Assembly: GCF_047496725.1 (NCBI RefSeq) | Contig: NC_132972.1 | Location: forward strand, 979,001-1,043,000 | Direction: 5' to 3' | Source: Anoplolepis gracilipes | Taxonomy: Eukaryota > Arthropoda > Insecta > Hymenoptera > Formicidae | DNA length: 64,000 nucleotides | Shown here: one piece after another, positions 26,001 through 36,777 of the stretch | Position numbering within the stretch: the stretch's first letter is position 1 | Layout of the letters: the number at the start of each line of letters is the position of its first letter | Position numbers and translations under genes: made by a program | The notes under the pieces: generated by a model | Database searches by the model: none | Seen by the model: the letters and a program-made list of their open reading frames with translations, nothing else | What the model was told of the DNA's origin: nothing

Positions 26001-27047
26001 GAACTATATAAAATGTCTTGATCCAAGCAAATTTTCTTTGTTTAACGCAATATAATCTCATTTCAAGATTTACATTTTGAAACTAAAAATATTGTCAAAA
26101 TAAGAATATTCTTTTTTTCTCTGTGCTCTTGGTCCGGTCCGAAGTGTCATGTCGTCGCGTCGGCGTCGTGGCGCGTATCGGAAGCGAGTTCGAGGAATCG
26201 TACTTTGCTCTCGCGATTTCTGCGAAACGGCAAGTCGGTGGTTGATTAGTCTCGAGTACGGCAACGGGGAATGTGCAGCAATTTCCTGAAAGGCATAAGC
26301 AAAGCCCGCCGTCCTCGCGTCCTCGATTACGTTCCGCGAGGGTAGGAATCACCTCTGCTCGACAATTTCTGCGATGCAGTCAGCTGCCGTCCGGTAGCGC
26401 GCTACACGATGTACAATTTTGTAAAAGGACAAGGACGAAGGGAGGATGAAATTTACGTATTCTCGGCCTAAGTGGCTGTTCGGCCCGAACTTTAGATTAC
26501 GCCCGATGCAATTTCCGACGAAAATTGCACGTGTGCAAAAGGATGAGATTATCGGCGTACATTGGACTTTAACAGACTGATCTTGTGAAATTAAATTTTT
26601 TCTTCTCTGAACCAGTTTATTTTTATTTCCTACAATATGCTATAAGTGATCGTAAATCATGCGGGAATTAAATCAATCGTCAATGGGAAACATCGCGACG
26701 CGAGAAAAAATATCTAGCTGATTGCGACTTATTATTAAGATAATTTGCAAAAATTGTACTTTGATTTATAGGGGAAATTAAGCAATAAAATTTTGCGTCA
26801 TCCGTGGCTCAAATTTGAACTTTATAATTATCGATTATAAACTTTTGTATTTTTATTGTGAATTAAAATATTCAAAGTATTTCATTGCGAATACATGAAT
26901 TTATGAATGAAGTGAAACGGAAGTATTAACCTGACACGGCCTATCCTGTTTACTGCATGCTGTTCTTGAACTAGAACGTTAGAAAAAATATAAACTTTTG
27001 CTTTTTAAGTTTCTTTATCTAGCAATTAAATAAATTAAACTGATGTG

Positions 27048-27089
<42 letters not shown>

Positions 27090-29240
27090 TCTATGTATAT
27101 ATACACAGTAAAAAATTGTGCGTCCATATGTTAAAATTTTCTTGTGTTTTGATTACTACTTCAATGTTCAAAATTAACGTACAGCTAATGTATTATTATT
27201 ATTTTTAAAAAAATTTTCATGTGTTATATTTATGTCAATTTTATAACTTAACACTTTGTGTATGTCTTTTAAAAATGGAATATTATTTTGAGGGCTTTTA
27301 ACACCATCATTAACAATCATTTCAAACAATCAACATGTTTCAAAATTAGTTTAACATTCTAAGAAAAGTTGAAATAAATTTTCGAGGATCGTGAACTTTA
27401 AAATGTTTCATCAACATTTTTTACAAGTTATTAAAATTACTCTTTTATGTAGTTTTTAATTTGTGTGTTATTTTTACATTACACTTAAAGTCACAATAAC
27501 AAAAATAAATGTAAAGTTTTGTGTCAATTACTTAACATTTCTAATTTACCAATAAGTAACACACAATTAATGAGTTATTTTAACTTAAAATTTAGAGTAA
27601 ACTTTCTGGGATATGCAAAAAATGTTAAAATTAATATTTTATTTTTTACTGTACATAATATGCAAAAAAGCCAAACATATAACAAAATATTAGAACATTT
27701 CATAAAATTTTAAAAATGATTAAAATCTTTGATCGGAGTTTTATTGAATAACAAAATTCATGATTCAATTAGAAACTGAGGGATGTTTATAATTAATTAC
27801 CAGGCTCATCAATTTTATGTATTTGATATTCTTTATTAGAAATGCTTTGAAAATGCAACTTTATAATTTTGAATATTTTTCTAAGAAACTATAATTAGAT
27901 TTCTTCTCTTTCGTATGTGAATTTTCCTTCGCACATTCTTCAGATAAAATAGCTTTCACGAAATTGAGATAAACGCTAAAGCATAAGATCCTTAAGAAAA
28001 CAATCGCGGAAACAATAAAAATCGGAGACGTGGTTTAAAAAGAATTTGCTTGATTAAATTTTGTTCCTGATGATTTGTCGATATCACAGAAACTCGTGGA
28101 CGAACAAATCAATCTGGTGAGGATAAGAGACGGCAATGACTCTGCGCGACCCACGAGATTCGCGATTTGACTTTGGCGCAAATAGAACGGCAAATAATGA
28201 AGATAGACTAGAAGAATAGAGTATTTAAAAGGGGTAAATGGAACGCGACGGGCCCGCGCATAGATAACAAACCAGCTGAAATCGGGAATTCTATCTCTTC
28301 GACGATATTCGTGCCGCTCTGATAGCACGAATATTCTCACACATTCGATATCATATCGTGTAAGTATTATTTGAGATAATTGTTATGGAACGCGAATAAT
28401 GAGGCGAGATGACGGTGCTTTTACAATTTTAACGTGCCCTGATTCGCGACGTTTGTACTTTTTACTTCCATTGATTTATATCGTTCGCATTTTACGTCAA
28501 AAATAGTTGAAAAATTTCTAATACTATCAAAAGAATCTGTAATCCTTTAATTAATTTATTCGCATTTACTGATATAACTTGGCCGAAAAAGACTTGGAAA
28601 AATGTTATTTTAATCTCGAGTACATTAACCTTGCTACACAAATTTTTAGAATATTGAACAATAATATATTAATATTGAAAAATCGAACATATGATTATAT
28701 TTTTGACAAAAATTAAAAAATAAGAGTACCTTTTTTTATTTAAAATACGTAAATATTTTTATAAATTTATATTTATATTTATATATATTTATATTTATTT
28801 ATAGACAATTAAAGAATTTCTTATAATAAGAAAAGAAAAAAATAAAAAGTGAAAATAAAAAAAATGATAATAATTTTTTCCAGTTTCTTTTTCCGATGTG
28901 TATCTATATGTATATTCCAAACTTATAAAAGTTTTGTAAAAGAATAAATATAGTACTATTATAATATTTTATAATATCAGAATGCTCTCGTTGATTTCCG
29001 AATGATCAACGTCGATCGAGTTTCGATGTTGGCACACTCTTCTCAAAGTTCGATCAGTAGTCAGCTATCAAAATAACACGCTTGCAATCGCTGCGTCGCG
29101 TCGCGTGTGTGCGTGCTTCTCTTTGTGCTTTTGTAGTACTCACCTATTATACTTTCAGCGGCGACCTGGCGATGTGTCATCGAGAGAAGAAAGGCCATGG
29201 CCAAAATCAACAGTATCGAAAGTAACCGTATCAATTCCAT
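12807..29240 (-). CDS. cv-2: Crossveinless-2 / BMPER, secreted BMP regulator (10 coding exons)
   Basis: Coding exons in transcript order are 29240-29144, 22286-22201, 19083-18984, 17403-17227, 16690-16505, 15574-15315, 14881-14722, 14645-14458, 13873-13476 and 13065-12807. They join in frame to 1,911 nt (636 aa). Visible parts: signal peptide (residues 1 to about 28); five VWC domains (about 38-95, 96-154, 155-215, 217-290, 291-355); a VWD domain with GDPH at 364-367 and CGLCG at 489-493; then a C8-like cysteine region (about 551-620). This order is specific to Cv-2/BMPER. The family binds BMP ligands and receptors outside the cell and can raise or lower signalling; in flies it promotes wing crossvein formation. 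GDPH is a known cleavage site in the family. The C-terminal TIL domain of vertebrate BMPER is not seen. All introns are GT-AG except intron 6, which appears to be GC-AG. Sequons include NTS, NST, NCT and NVT. An in-frame ATG at 29255 is an alternative start. Confidence 0.95.
13476..13873 (-). CDS. cv-2: cv-2 exon 9: core of VWD domain
   Basis: The acceptor GTGTTACAG ends at 13874. The frame includes IGDLKVNLGQ, WDGISFLEVSV and GRLCGLCGNFNSQTKDDF, the CGLCG-centred VWD core. The donor is CACCG|GTAATT (phase 2). An unspliced frame would stop three bases past the junction. Confidence 0.93.
14167..14409. mobile_element. MITE-like element in cv-2 intron 8
   Basis: The left end CAGGGTGCCTATTC and the inverted right end CAGGATGTCTACTC match at 11 of 14 positions. 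The flanks are TA-rich. The 243-bp body repeats a TCAGGGA(A/T)TT motif and has no coding capacity. Confidence 0.5.
14458..14645 (-). CDS. cv-2: cv-2 exon 8: start of VWD domain with GDPH motif
   Basis: The acceptor GATTCTTTCAG ends at 14646, only 76 bp after exon 7. The peptide CTVFGDPHYRTFDGKFYSF begins the von Willebrand D domain; GDPH is encoded at 14622-14611. The donor is TTGAAA|GTGAGT, phase 0. Confidence 0.93.
14722..14881 (-). CDS. cv-2: cv-2 exon 7: rest of VWC5
   Basis: The exon starts after CCTAGGCAG (ending at 14882) with DGEDWKLDSCKTCTCKQGK and ends ...GQCCPRCVE with donor GAAA|GTAAAT. An alternative AG four bases upstream would break the frame. Confidence 0.9.
14882..15314 (-). 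other. cv-2: cv-2 intron 6, apparent GC-AG intron
   Basis: It starts GCGAGT after CAG at 15315 and ends CCTAGGCAG. Splicing here gives Y-Q-D-G-E-D in a well-formed VWC5. The next GT (15310-15309) would shift the frame. If retained, the transcript would stop at 15258, inside VWC5. Confidence 0.75.
15315..15574 (-). CDS. cv-2: cv-2 exon 6: VWC4 and start of VWC5
   Basis: The acceptor TTCATACAG ends at 15575. The peptide runs SARFFLPPKGACILG, CTDPCTCCTCVNSTLSC, NRCCPQCP, then RASCSYGGRIYQ, which opens VWC5. The only donor that keeps the frame with exon 7 is TACCAG|GCGAGT, a GC donor, so intron 6 appears to be GC-AG. Confidence 0.9.
15604..15647. repeat. (AT)n microsatellite in cv-2 intron 5
   Basis: About 44 bp of AT dinucleotide just upstream of exon 6 in transcript sense, ending about 30 bp from its acceptor. 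Confidence 0.95.
16505..16690 (-). CDS. cv-2: cv-2 exon 5: complete VWC3
   Basis: The acceptor TTGTTTTACAG ends at 16691 and the donor is TGTCAAG|GTGAAA, both phase 1. The 62 codons contain CLVNGQKVTA, DPCVTCRCNNNKQLTC and GKCCPRCQ: one whole VWC module. Confidence 0.93.
17227..17403 (-). CDS. cv-2: cv-2 exon 4: complete VWC2
   Basis: This exon is open from the AATTGCAG acceptor (ends 17404) to the GACG|GTGCGT donor, both phase 1. Its 59 codons begin CVQNGVYHASDTEWTEENDP and end GQCCPICD. The frame is real although it has no internal ATG. Confidence 0.92.
17615..18003. mobile_element. MITE copy 1 in cv-2 intron 3
   Basis: The ends are (T)ACACTCAAAAAAA and TTTTTTTGAGTGT(A), consistent with a TA target duplication around CACTC...GAGTG. 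The copy is 389 bp, with no coding capacity. It is about 90% identical by eye to the copy at 18173-18573. Confidence 0.75.
18173..18573. mobile_element. MITE copy 2 in cv-2 intron 3, same orientation
   Basis: Same termini and interior as the copy at 17615-18003. It differs by small indels, including a longer T run at the right end and an extra GCTACAATATT segment. Total 401 bp. Confidence 0.75.
18984..19083 (-). CDS. cv-2: cv-2 exon 3: second half of VWC1
   Basis: The acceptor TTCTTTTTCCAG ends at 19084 and the donor is ACAG|GTAGAA. The peptide NGFVECLKQQCPNIEGCYAL through DDECCHKCT has the CxxxxCP ... CCxxC pattern that closes a VWC domain. Confidence 0.92.
19084..22200 (-). other. cv-2: cv-2 intron 2
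   Basis: A 3.1-kb intron with the palindromic MITE at 19981-20212 and a GC-richer block at 20640-21130 that contains no recognisable exon and may be regulatory. T-runs lie at 19578-19600 and 20410-20425. Confidence 0.7.
19981..20212. mobile_element. Palindromic MITE in cv-2 intron 2
   Basis: TA|CACTGAAAAAAA opens the left end and TTTTTTTCAGTG|TA closes the right. The arms (about 19981-20075 and 20117-20212) are near-perfect inverted repeats of about 95 bp around a short loop, so transcripts of either strand would fold into a long hairpin. Confidence 0.75.
22201..22286 (-). CDS. cv-2: cv-2 exon 2: first half of VWC1
   Basis: The acceptor CGATTGCAG ends at 22287 and the donor is TGTAAG|GTAAAT. 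The peptide reads SRETCDIEGEDVTVDKILNT then SCFRCICK, the first subdomain of a VWC repeat. Start phase 1 fits exon 1 directly, and the end is phase 0. Confidence 0.9.
25705..26126. mobile_element. MITE-like element in cv-2 intron 1
   Basis: GCACAGAGAAAAAG at the left end is mirrored by TTTTTCTCTGTGC at the right. The 422-bp AT-rich interior repeats ATTTCAAGA and ATAATCTTAT-like words and has no open frame of note. Confidence 0.5.
27104..27652. mobile_element. MITE-like element in cv-2 intron 1
   Basis: ACAGTAAAAAATT at the left and ATTTTTTACTGT at the right form short terminal inverted repeats. TA flanks CACAGTAAAA on the left and TTTTTTACTG on the right. The interior of about 549 bp is AT-rich and non-coding. 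Confidence 0.5.
29144..29240 (-). CDS. cv-2: cv-2 coding exon 1: start codon and signal peptide
   Basis: ATG at 29240 begins MELIRLLSILLILAMAFLLS, a strong hydrophobic signal peptide, followed by THRQVAAESII; cleavage after VAA is likely. The donor is ATAATAG|GTGAGT, leaving one base that joins the next exon as a Gly codon. An acceptor-like TTATTCTTTCAG ends at 29279, so the exon probably starts at 29278 with an upstream non-coding exon. ATG at 29255 would add five residues (MHLLN). Confidence 0.85.
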
Positions 29241-29387
29241 GTTTAGCAGGTGCATCTGCTTTCTGCCGCAATAATTTGCTGAAAGAATAACCGATAAGAT
29301 AGTGTCGTTAGTCACGTGCTTCAAAAATGCTGTGTTTGTCGATGCAACATACACAGTCTCAAAATACAACAAATAGCTTTATTTATT

Positions 29388-29388
<1 letters not shown>

Positions 29389-29426
<38 letters not shown>
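29389..29426. repeat. Poly(A) tract
   Basis: A 38-bp A homopolymer just upstream of the cv-2 first coding exon. It may be a retroposon tail or simple expansion; no retroposon body was identified. Confidence 0.9.
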
Positions 29427-29431
<5 letters not shown>

Positions 29432-32400
29432 ATATTTATTTGTACATTAAAAATAATTTATAATCTATACATATATAATTTTAAAATGTATAGTAAATAT
29501 TATAGCGATCTCTTATCAGTTGCAGAGTCGTAAATAATTCGTATTTGATTTCAATTTATACATGTAAATCCTTTTTAGAAGGATAATAATTCTAAAAGCA
29601 GACATTAGTTTTAAGAAGTAAGTATACTACAAAATGTTTAGAGAGTTTTACGGCAGATTTGAAAATAGCATTAATATCGTTAGCATTGATACATAATAGT
29701 CTGCTGTACTTCCGCGATTTCCATACGCTTAGATACATAAATTTCCACCGCGTTGTAACGTAAAATGTACGCGGAGATCGTGATATATTTAACCTTTCGT
29801 TGAGATCACGCGCGGCTCACGTTTTTATTTAAAGCCGCAATTATTTAATCACTTTTTTTGAAACGCGCGATGAAAAATCGAGGAAGAAAATTGACGAAAT
29901 ATATATGATATATGTTATCGAGAAAACGCCGGCGCTCGATGCATTATTCAACTCATTAAGCGCATAAGCAAATGCATCGGGTGTGAGAACGTTAGCGAGC
30001 CTTGTCGACGCACGTGGATTAATAGGAAAGCCAGCATTTTCGCGAGCGTTTCGCGTTACATCGATTCCCGCGACCGATTGCCGAAGGCGATCTATCCTTA
30101 ATCGATTACGAGGTCGAGATTTATGCAGATCGTATCTTTTGTATGCAACGCGAGCGTCGTTACACCCACGACGAAATGTCTCTACGCCGATAAGGTGACT
30201 CGACAAATCTATTAATACGCATACACGCGTACACGTACTCGCCAAGAAGGTGCGCACGCGGCATATCGATAGACGTAATCATAGAGAAGAAAAAAAAAAA
30301 AAAACAAAAAAAAAAGAATATACGGCCAATCACAGCGGGACTGAGAGAATCGAGAATGAGTCGATTCTCTCTCGATCAAGCCGGTCGACACTTCGACGAA
30401 TATTCTTGCCACGCATTACGAATAGATTGCGTCAAGTGCGCGAAGATAAGTATATTAATCACGTTCAGTTTTAGTTACTCGAGACGTTTATTTCGAAAGT
30501 CGTCTAGGTCGGCTGAAATATTTCAATCGCTATGCAACACTGCATCGTGTTTTCATTGCGCTCTTACACAATATGATAATAAATGGCAAGTTAATGTGTG
30601 GAAAATGGAAACATTAATTACACATTTCTCACCTTTCGACTATATTTTCACAGAATCTACATCGACTCTCTATTTCATTAGATGACTTGTCAATTAAAAA
30701 GGCTTTATTCGTAGATTTTATTAGTCTGTTGTATCATTCTTCTCAAATTTTGCTACGAAACTATCTCTCTCTCTCTCTCTCTTTCTCACGTCTAACAATA
30801 AGTGGCAAGAATAGATGATTAATTTTGAAAAATATTATCGCCCGATAAATGCTCGCACCTTCTTCGATACGAAAGGAAGTTCTGCTTTGCTGTGCATAAT
30901 GACGCGCATAATAACGCGCCGACATGAGATTGTTTGCAATCGCGTGGATTGTTTGCACGAGCGAAGACGCGAATAAATAACGCTCGCGCGACGCTTATTT
31001 GCGAAAGGCGGCGAGGGAAGAGAGCGTTCTCTCTACGTACTACGTAGTAGGCTGTTTACACACAGACTCGCAGATCTAATCCAAATCGCAGATACCGACA
31101 ATGTAATTGGACTGTTAACATCCCGTGCGATTACGCAGGTTAATTTGTAGCGTGAGTTCCGCGAAGTACAAGTAGAAACTGTATAAATCGAATAGTACGA
31201 TATCATAATCGAATATCATCCGAATAAATTTAATTTCAAAATATTATTTAAACATTTTCGAACTTTTTAAATATTAATCGAGTTTTCTATTATATATGTT
31301 ATTTATTATTCGAATATATACAATTTGAGCGGATGATTTTAATAGGTTAAGTATGAATGATAAAAATATAATAAATTGAAATATTGTGGAAAAACAAATT
31401 TAAATAATAATTTTTTTGATAGTTATGCTATATTACGTATATATGATGCTTATTTTATTGTTGGAAACGGAAAGATAAATTCACGCGATTCACGCCATGT
31501 AAACTTATGAAGGACGTAGGCCTCCCAGGGAGATAATACGGGCAGATTGGATTACACGGATACACGTAGCAGCACGGAAAGTTGCGGGAGGATCGTAGTT
31601 ACCGAAATTACTACCGCAGACATTAAATTAAAAATAATCACGAGAGCTATTCTTAAATCTAAAATGAATACGCAAATTAATGAAACAACGAATTAAATTA
31701 ATGAATGTAAAAAAAAGTCGGATTCTTTTGTTAGCGAGAAAATAATTTGATAATGAAAAAGAGAAATTTAGTTTTGATTTAAATTGGATGTATACATACT
31801 GTACTAAATAATATACTTGTGCTTTGAAATACGTCATGCAACAGATTGAAAAACAAAGAGAGAGATAAACAGAATTAATAATTTAAAAATAATTATAATG
31901 TTGTTAGAAATGAAATTTGTTTTTATCACATTATATGGACTTTATTATGGTTCTTATCACTTAGATTAATAGTTTAAAATCGAGCATTTTAGTAGATATC
32001 TTTTTTAAGTATTTCACGCGATTATTCTCGTATGCGTACGAGCAGGCAAGCAGACAGACAGTCGTAAAACATCGGCGTGGAAAATTTTCCCGGTGCACAC
32101 GCACACCGGCGTGTATATGAAAGTATATCAAATTCACGAGTGGAGCGGAGTCTTAAGTGGAACAGCTCTATTATGGGGCGTGATTAATAAATATTCGCAC
32201 GTCTCGTACACACATATATATACGCAGGTAGCGGCCGGGGTCCACCTGATCTGCCAGCTGTGCGTGCACCAGCGCGTCGACAAATCGCACCGCCGCTTGT
32301 CATTGATGTATTTAGCGGCGGTGCGACAATGTTGAGCAACATTTAATCAGAGACAAGAAGAGAGAGAAAGAGTATGTGTTCACATACACTATTTTAAGCG

Positions 32401-33658
32401 TTTATTCAGGAAGGAAACGCGCTCGCCGTGACGGCGCTTGCTCGAACATACAGCCGCGGCTTGTATTCGCGTACGCATGAGCGTAATTACGCACATTTAA
32501 ATAGAAATTATGACTCATCACCGCTACTCGTTTCGAATGTCTTTTTAATGTTGTCGATCCCCTTGGCTACCGTAAAAATATATTTTCTCGATACGATTTA
32601 TATTTCTCAACATTATTCTACGTATAATATAGAATAAGATGACATATATCAATCGTTATTCAATAGACACAAATTAATAATGAAAATTATAGAGATAATC
32701 TTGCATATATCTCTTTAGTGTTTTCATAAATAATTATTTTAAGATAATATAAAATTTTAGACTTTTTTTTATAAAACTATATGTATGACAAAATAATTTT
32801 TATATATATATATATATATATATATTTGGATAATTTTTCTACACCTTCTTCAAAATGAAGAAAAATTTACATCGCTAATAATTTAATTATCGATTGTGTG
32901 TAAAAATCTACTTACATCATTATTTCTTTGGTTTTTTACATCTATATTTTTTTATCGATTCTGACTCTGACAAAAATGTAATATCTACTCCTTTCGCGAG
33001 AAAACAAAGTTTCAGTTCTTCGAAAAATTTTATTGCCTCCAAAAAGGAGGCAATATACAACATCCATAGATTTTCGCTGTCGTCCTCTTTGTACTATTAT
33101 ATATTTAACTATTAATAGTTATTACCATTTTCAGCCAGTGCTGTTATTACTGTTTCTCCTCTCGCTACCAGCGTTTTCCAACGATCGTTCTCGTTTTGCT
33201 TCGGACTTTAATTAGGATTCCGTCATGACGCGAGCTCCGGGCTCCAGCTGCTTCGAATACGTTTTTTCTGAGCGCATCGCTAATTCGCCGACTAAGCGTT
33301 CCGATCGAATCTCGACAGTCGGCGAATAAACTCGTAACAAGCGGCGCTCCAAAGGGAAGTTATAGGCTCGTTGCACCGTAGTGCGTTAAATTAGACCGTA
33401 AGCGTCGTAGGAATCCAAAGAGGCGCCTGCTAGTAGGCTCTAACAGCTAATATAGCGACAATATTATTATTTTGATACTTGTATGTATTTGTAAAAGTAT
33501 ATGTTTTCAATAATTTAGTTTAAATGATAATAATATATTAAATGATAATAATATAATATAGATTCTAATATAGATTCCGATACCTTATTTAACAAGTGAT
33601 TTAAACAACTGCCAGTGCATCAGTTTTTTCTTCACACTTACACGTGTGTTATATTTTA
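29427..33658. other. DNA upstream of cv-2, no gene assigned
   Basis: This should include the cv-2 promoter and any non-coding first exon, but I cannot place the transcription start. GC-richer stretches lie at 29,980-30,480, 30,880-31,160 and 32,060-32,340. A (CT)n tract lies at 30764-30786 and (TA)n near 32802-32824. A 12-bp stem hairpin sits at 32286-32325. Confidence 0.5.
32286..32325. other. GC-rich perfect hairpin
   Basis: CGCACCGCCGCT (32286-32297) and AGCGGCGGTGCG (32314-32325) are perfect reverse complements around a 16-nt loop. The stem lies in a CpG-rich patch inside AT-rich DNA. Confidence 0.7.
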
Positions 33659-33660
33659 TA

Positions 33661-34227
33661 GGGTAAACTCGGGTAAGAGGGCCATAGTTTTTTAAAATGC
33701 AAAAATCATACTTTTATTTTTGTTATTTTTTAATAGTGTTTGGCGTATTATCTTCACTGAAACTTAAATTACGTAATATTATCGAAATTAAAAGGAAAAT
33801 ATTTAATAGCAATTTTATATTAACAAAATAGTACAACATAAGCATTGGCCATCTTATCCAATTTTTAAGGAAAAGATGACCATAATATTTATAAAAAAAT
33901 AGTAAAAACGAAAATAAAAATTATAAGTCATATAACAATTTGCATATCTTTATAATATGTCTAACGTCGATTACGATAGCTTAACTGTAATTTATTCGAC
34001 GTTATAACAGTTTTTAGTGGACAAATGAAAAACTTTGCAGGTAGACAAAAGTAAAAATATGATATAAGATTCACAATATCGTTATTTCGAATAATGTATG
34101 CACATAAACTACTGTAAATATCGATTATCTGTGATAATGACTAAAAAAGCGCACTATGTAGCGATTATTGAAAAAATTACAGCCTACGGCCATCTTTTCC
34201 GTATGGCCATCATACCCTAGTTTATCC
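33661..34227. mobile_element. DNA element with ~26-bp terminal inverted repeats and TA duplication
   Basis: TA|GGGTAAACTCGGGTAAGAGG opens the left end. The inverted right end begins GGATAAACTAGGGTATGATG and is followed by TA. Both ends continue into GGCCAT, a motif repeated inside. The element is 567 bp without a transposase frame. Confidence 0.65.
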
Positions 34228-35901
34228 TAAATTTTAAAAACCATGTGTCGTCTGTTTTATACTTTCAATTCGTATGACTAATTAATTTCTACGATTAACA
34301 AAAAGGTATTAGTTTTTAATGATGATCTTCCAGGCATAAATATCAAAAAGTAAAAGTTAAAAGTATCGAAAAAATTTTTTTTCAACGATCAACTCTCCAC
34401 GATGCGCCGATACACGGCGGCGACTAAATTATCCATTCGTCATGGTATGCGCCCCGTTATTGGCCAGCCGGACTTGCACGTGAGTAGACAAAATGTCAAG
34501 ATTTGATTTACGAGGCGGCCCGGTGCGCCAACTCTCGGGGAAATTAAGCGGAGCAGCGCTCGATTAACCTGGTTCATCCGCTCGGCAGCTTTATTGCCGC
34601 CGAATTATCTCGGACTCGAAATGTCTGTGTAATCGTCCATTAACGGGGTAACGTAAAGTTTGCACGGTAAACATATTTGAACATTACATCGGTAAAACAC
34701 GACGATATGTTGCGCAGAATGCAAGTGGCAGGCCTCCTCGACCCGTGCCATTTCGAATTTGATGTCGCGTACAATCTATGCGAATTAAAAGCTCGGCCAA
34801 GCTAATGAATAACGGCATATGACACGTATTGCGATAAGGTGATTGTATGCAACGATTATGTGACGTAACGGCGAAACGATGCGCTACCAGCACAATATAA
34901 AAGCTCGCGCTCTTAGAAACTTCTGCTTTCGTTTTTATCAACCGACATTACTTATTACACATGGTTTTATATAATAAATTTATCCGTGATAATTAACCTT
35001 TACTTCGTATTGTTATTTTTGGCACCTTCTAACTGTACAGGTCAGCGTATTTTCGATAAGTTTAATTAATATATGTAAAAGTGTTTGAAAAAATCTGAAA
35101 AAATCTATATATACCTTCTTTGAACATTCTAAATAAAGATTAATAAATTTGAAAAATAATTTACTTAAATATATTATTTTATGATTATTTGTTTTCGAGA
35201 AATTGACGTTGTTAGAAAAAATCACAGACAAAAATGACCTATCAGTACGGAGTAAGGGTTAACGGAGCGATAATTGAAAGCCGGATATTCTTCTGACGCA
35301 ATGCGATACGACTGGTCGCGTCGATTTGCATAGCTATATCTCTTTCGAATTCATTTCTCTTTCTTCGGTTCCGAAAGGCCGCGGCAATTATTCTTATCGA
35401 TAAACGATATCTCTTTCTTCGCGGTTGCTATCTAAAATCAATATTTATGAAGATCCGTGTAAGGTGCTAATCGTTGTTAATTGAAGGCGCTAATTACACA
35501 AGTTCCATATCTTTATTACTACATACATATATGCTAAATTTAAACAACGCATGGAAAACGCTAAGAGATAAGAGAATCACGCCGCCTAATATTATACCGT
35601 CTCACGTGCAAAACGTTACTTACTTGCATTCTTTATGGCGCTTCTTTCGAGCGCGAGGAAGGAATATCTGTGCCCCGCTACACAGGGAACCTCTCTCTTT
35701 CTCTCTCTCTCTTTCTCCCAGTGGCATTCCCTCTCGCCCTTCACCCTTTTCAACTCTTCTGCCACATGCCGCTCACGGACACGTGCTCGTGTTTATGTGC
35801 CCTCCGCCGCGCCGCCGCTCTGCCGTACTCCTCCCTCCTCCCGTCTTCTCCTTCTATCTCTCTCGCTCTTTATTACGCGCCGTTGCGCGACGTACTCATT
35901 T

Positions 35902-35903
35902 GC

Positions 35904-35938
<35 letters not shown>

Positions 35939-35939
35939 T
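35902..35939. repeat. (GCGT)n microsatellite
   Basis: A tetranucleotide GCGT run of about 38 bp in a CpG-rich stretch. Confidence 0.9.
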
Positions 35940-36413
35940 ACGTGTGTCCGTGTGTCTCTGTGTGTGAAAAAAACGCAGTAGCTTGCGCAAAAACGCGGTG
36001 CACGTGCACGTGCAACGGACGGGAGAGATAAAGGGGAGAACCGGTAGGTAGCTCGGTCGCTCGCGTTTACGAGAAGTGTATCGCGCGGTGGAAACACCTG
36101 CACGAGGCTGATTTAAATGGATGTTGGGGATATCCCAACGTGCGCATCGTCATACACACGAGTTTATGATTGATTGTCCGACGACGATTTTTATCCCGCG
36201 GAGCGCGTTTTTTTTGTAATTCAATTGACGATTAAGTCGAAATATAATGAATAATTAATGAATAAATGTCTCATAATAAATATTAATACATAAAAATATC
36301 GAAACAAATATTAAATTATAGTGATTAGTAAACATTAATTTTTTGTCATTTAATTAATTTAAAATTATAATTGTTAGACGCGAGGTAATAAACGAAAAGT
36401 ATAGATGTCAGGC

Positions 36414-36414
<1 letters not shown>

Positions 36415-36450
<36 letters not shown>
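36415..36450. repeat. (GA)n microsatellite
   Basis: A GA dinucleotide run of about 36 bp. Confidence 0.95.
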
Positions 36451-36452
<2 letters not shown>

Positions 36453-36741
36453 AGTATCTTGTGTATAACTCATGAAACTGTATATTTTTTTTTACGATTG
36501 TGTGCGCACTTATCGGGACGTTGTTCCTGCAGTTTATTCCGCGCAACGCAGAATATTGCTGCGATCTTTTCGGTATATTTTTATTACGGCTATATATTTT
36601 GCCGAGCGTGCCGCGCATCCTCGACTCAAACTTTGTCGAGAAAGTTACGATTCTCGTATACGTTATTCTAGGAAAGACAGTTACGACGCGCCGCGGGATT
36701 GTTCGCGCGACTTGTAACTCTTAATCTAAACAGCTTTCGAA

Positions 36742-36777
<36 letters not shown>

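Larger units (their letters stand above)
22287..29143 (-). other. cv-2: cv-2 intron 1
   Basis: A 6.9-kb first intron, GT-AG, phase 1. It contains a (CT)n tract at 23013-23044, MITE-like elements at 25705-26126 and 27104-27652, an (AT)n tract at 27054-27084 and GC-richer blocks around 26130-26540 and 28030-28440. Open frames inside have no recognisable domain, and the two I tested as alternative exons do not fit. Confidence 0.7.

Noticed and set aside
26095..26352. Cysteine-containing - strand frame after a good CCTTTCAG acceptor in cv-2 intron 1
   Set aside because: No convincing donor follows and it runs into the MITE-like element at 25705-26126. The peptide matches no domain I know.
35474..36031. 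185-codon + strand frame, the longest in the window
   Set aside because: It is made largely of translated pyrimidine tracts and the (GCGT)n repeat, with similar frames open in other phases.
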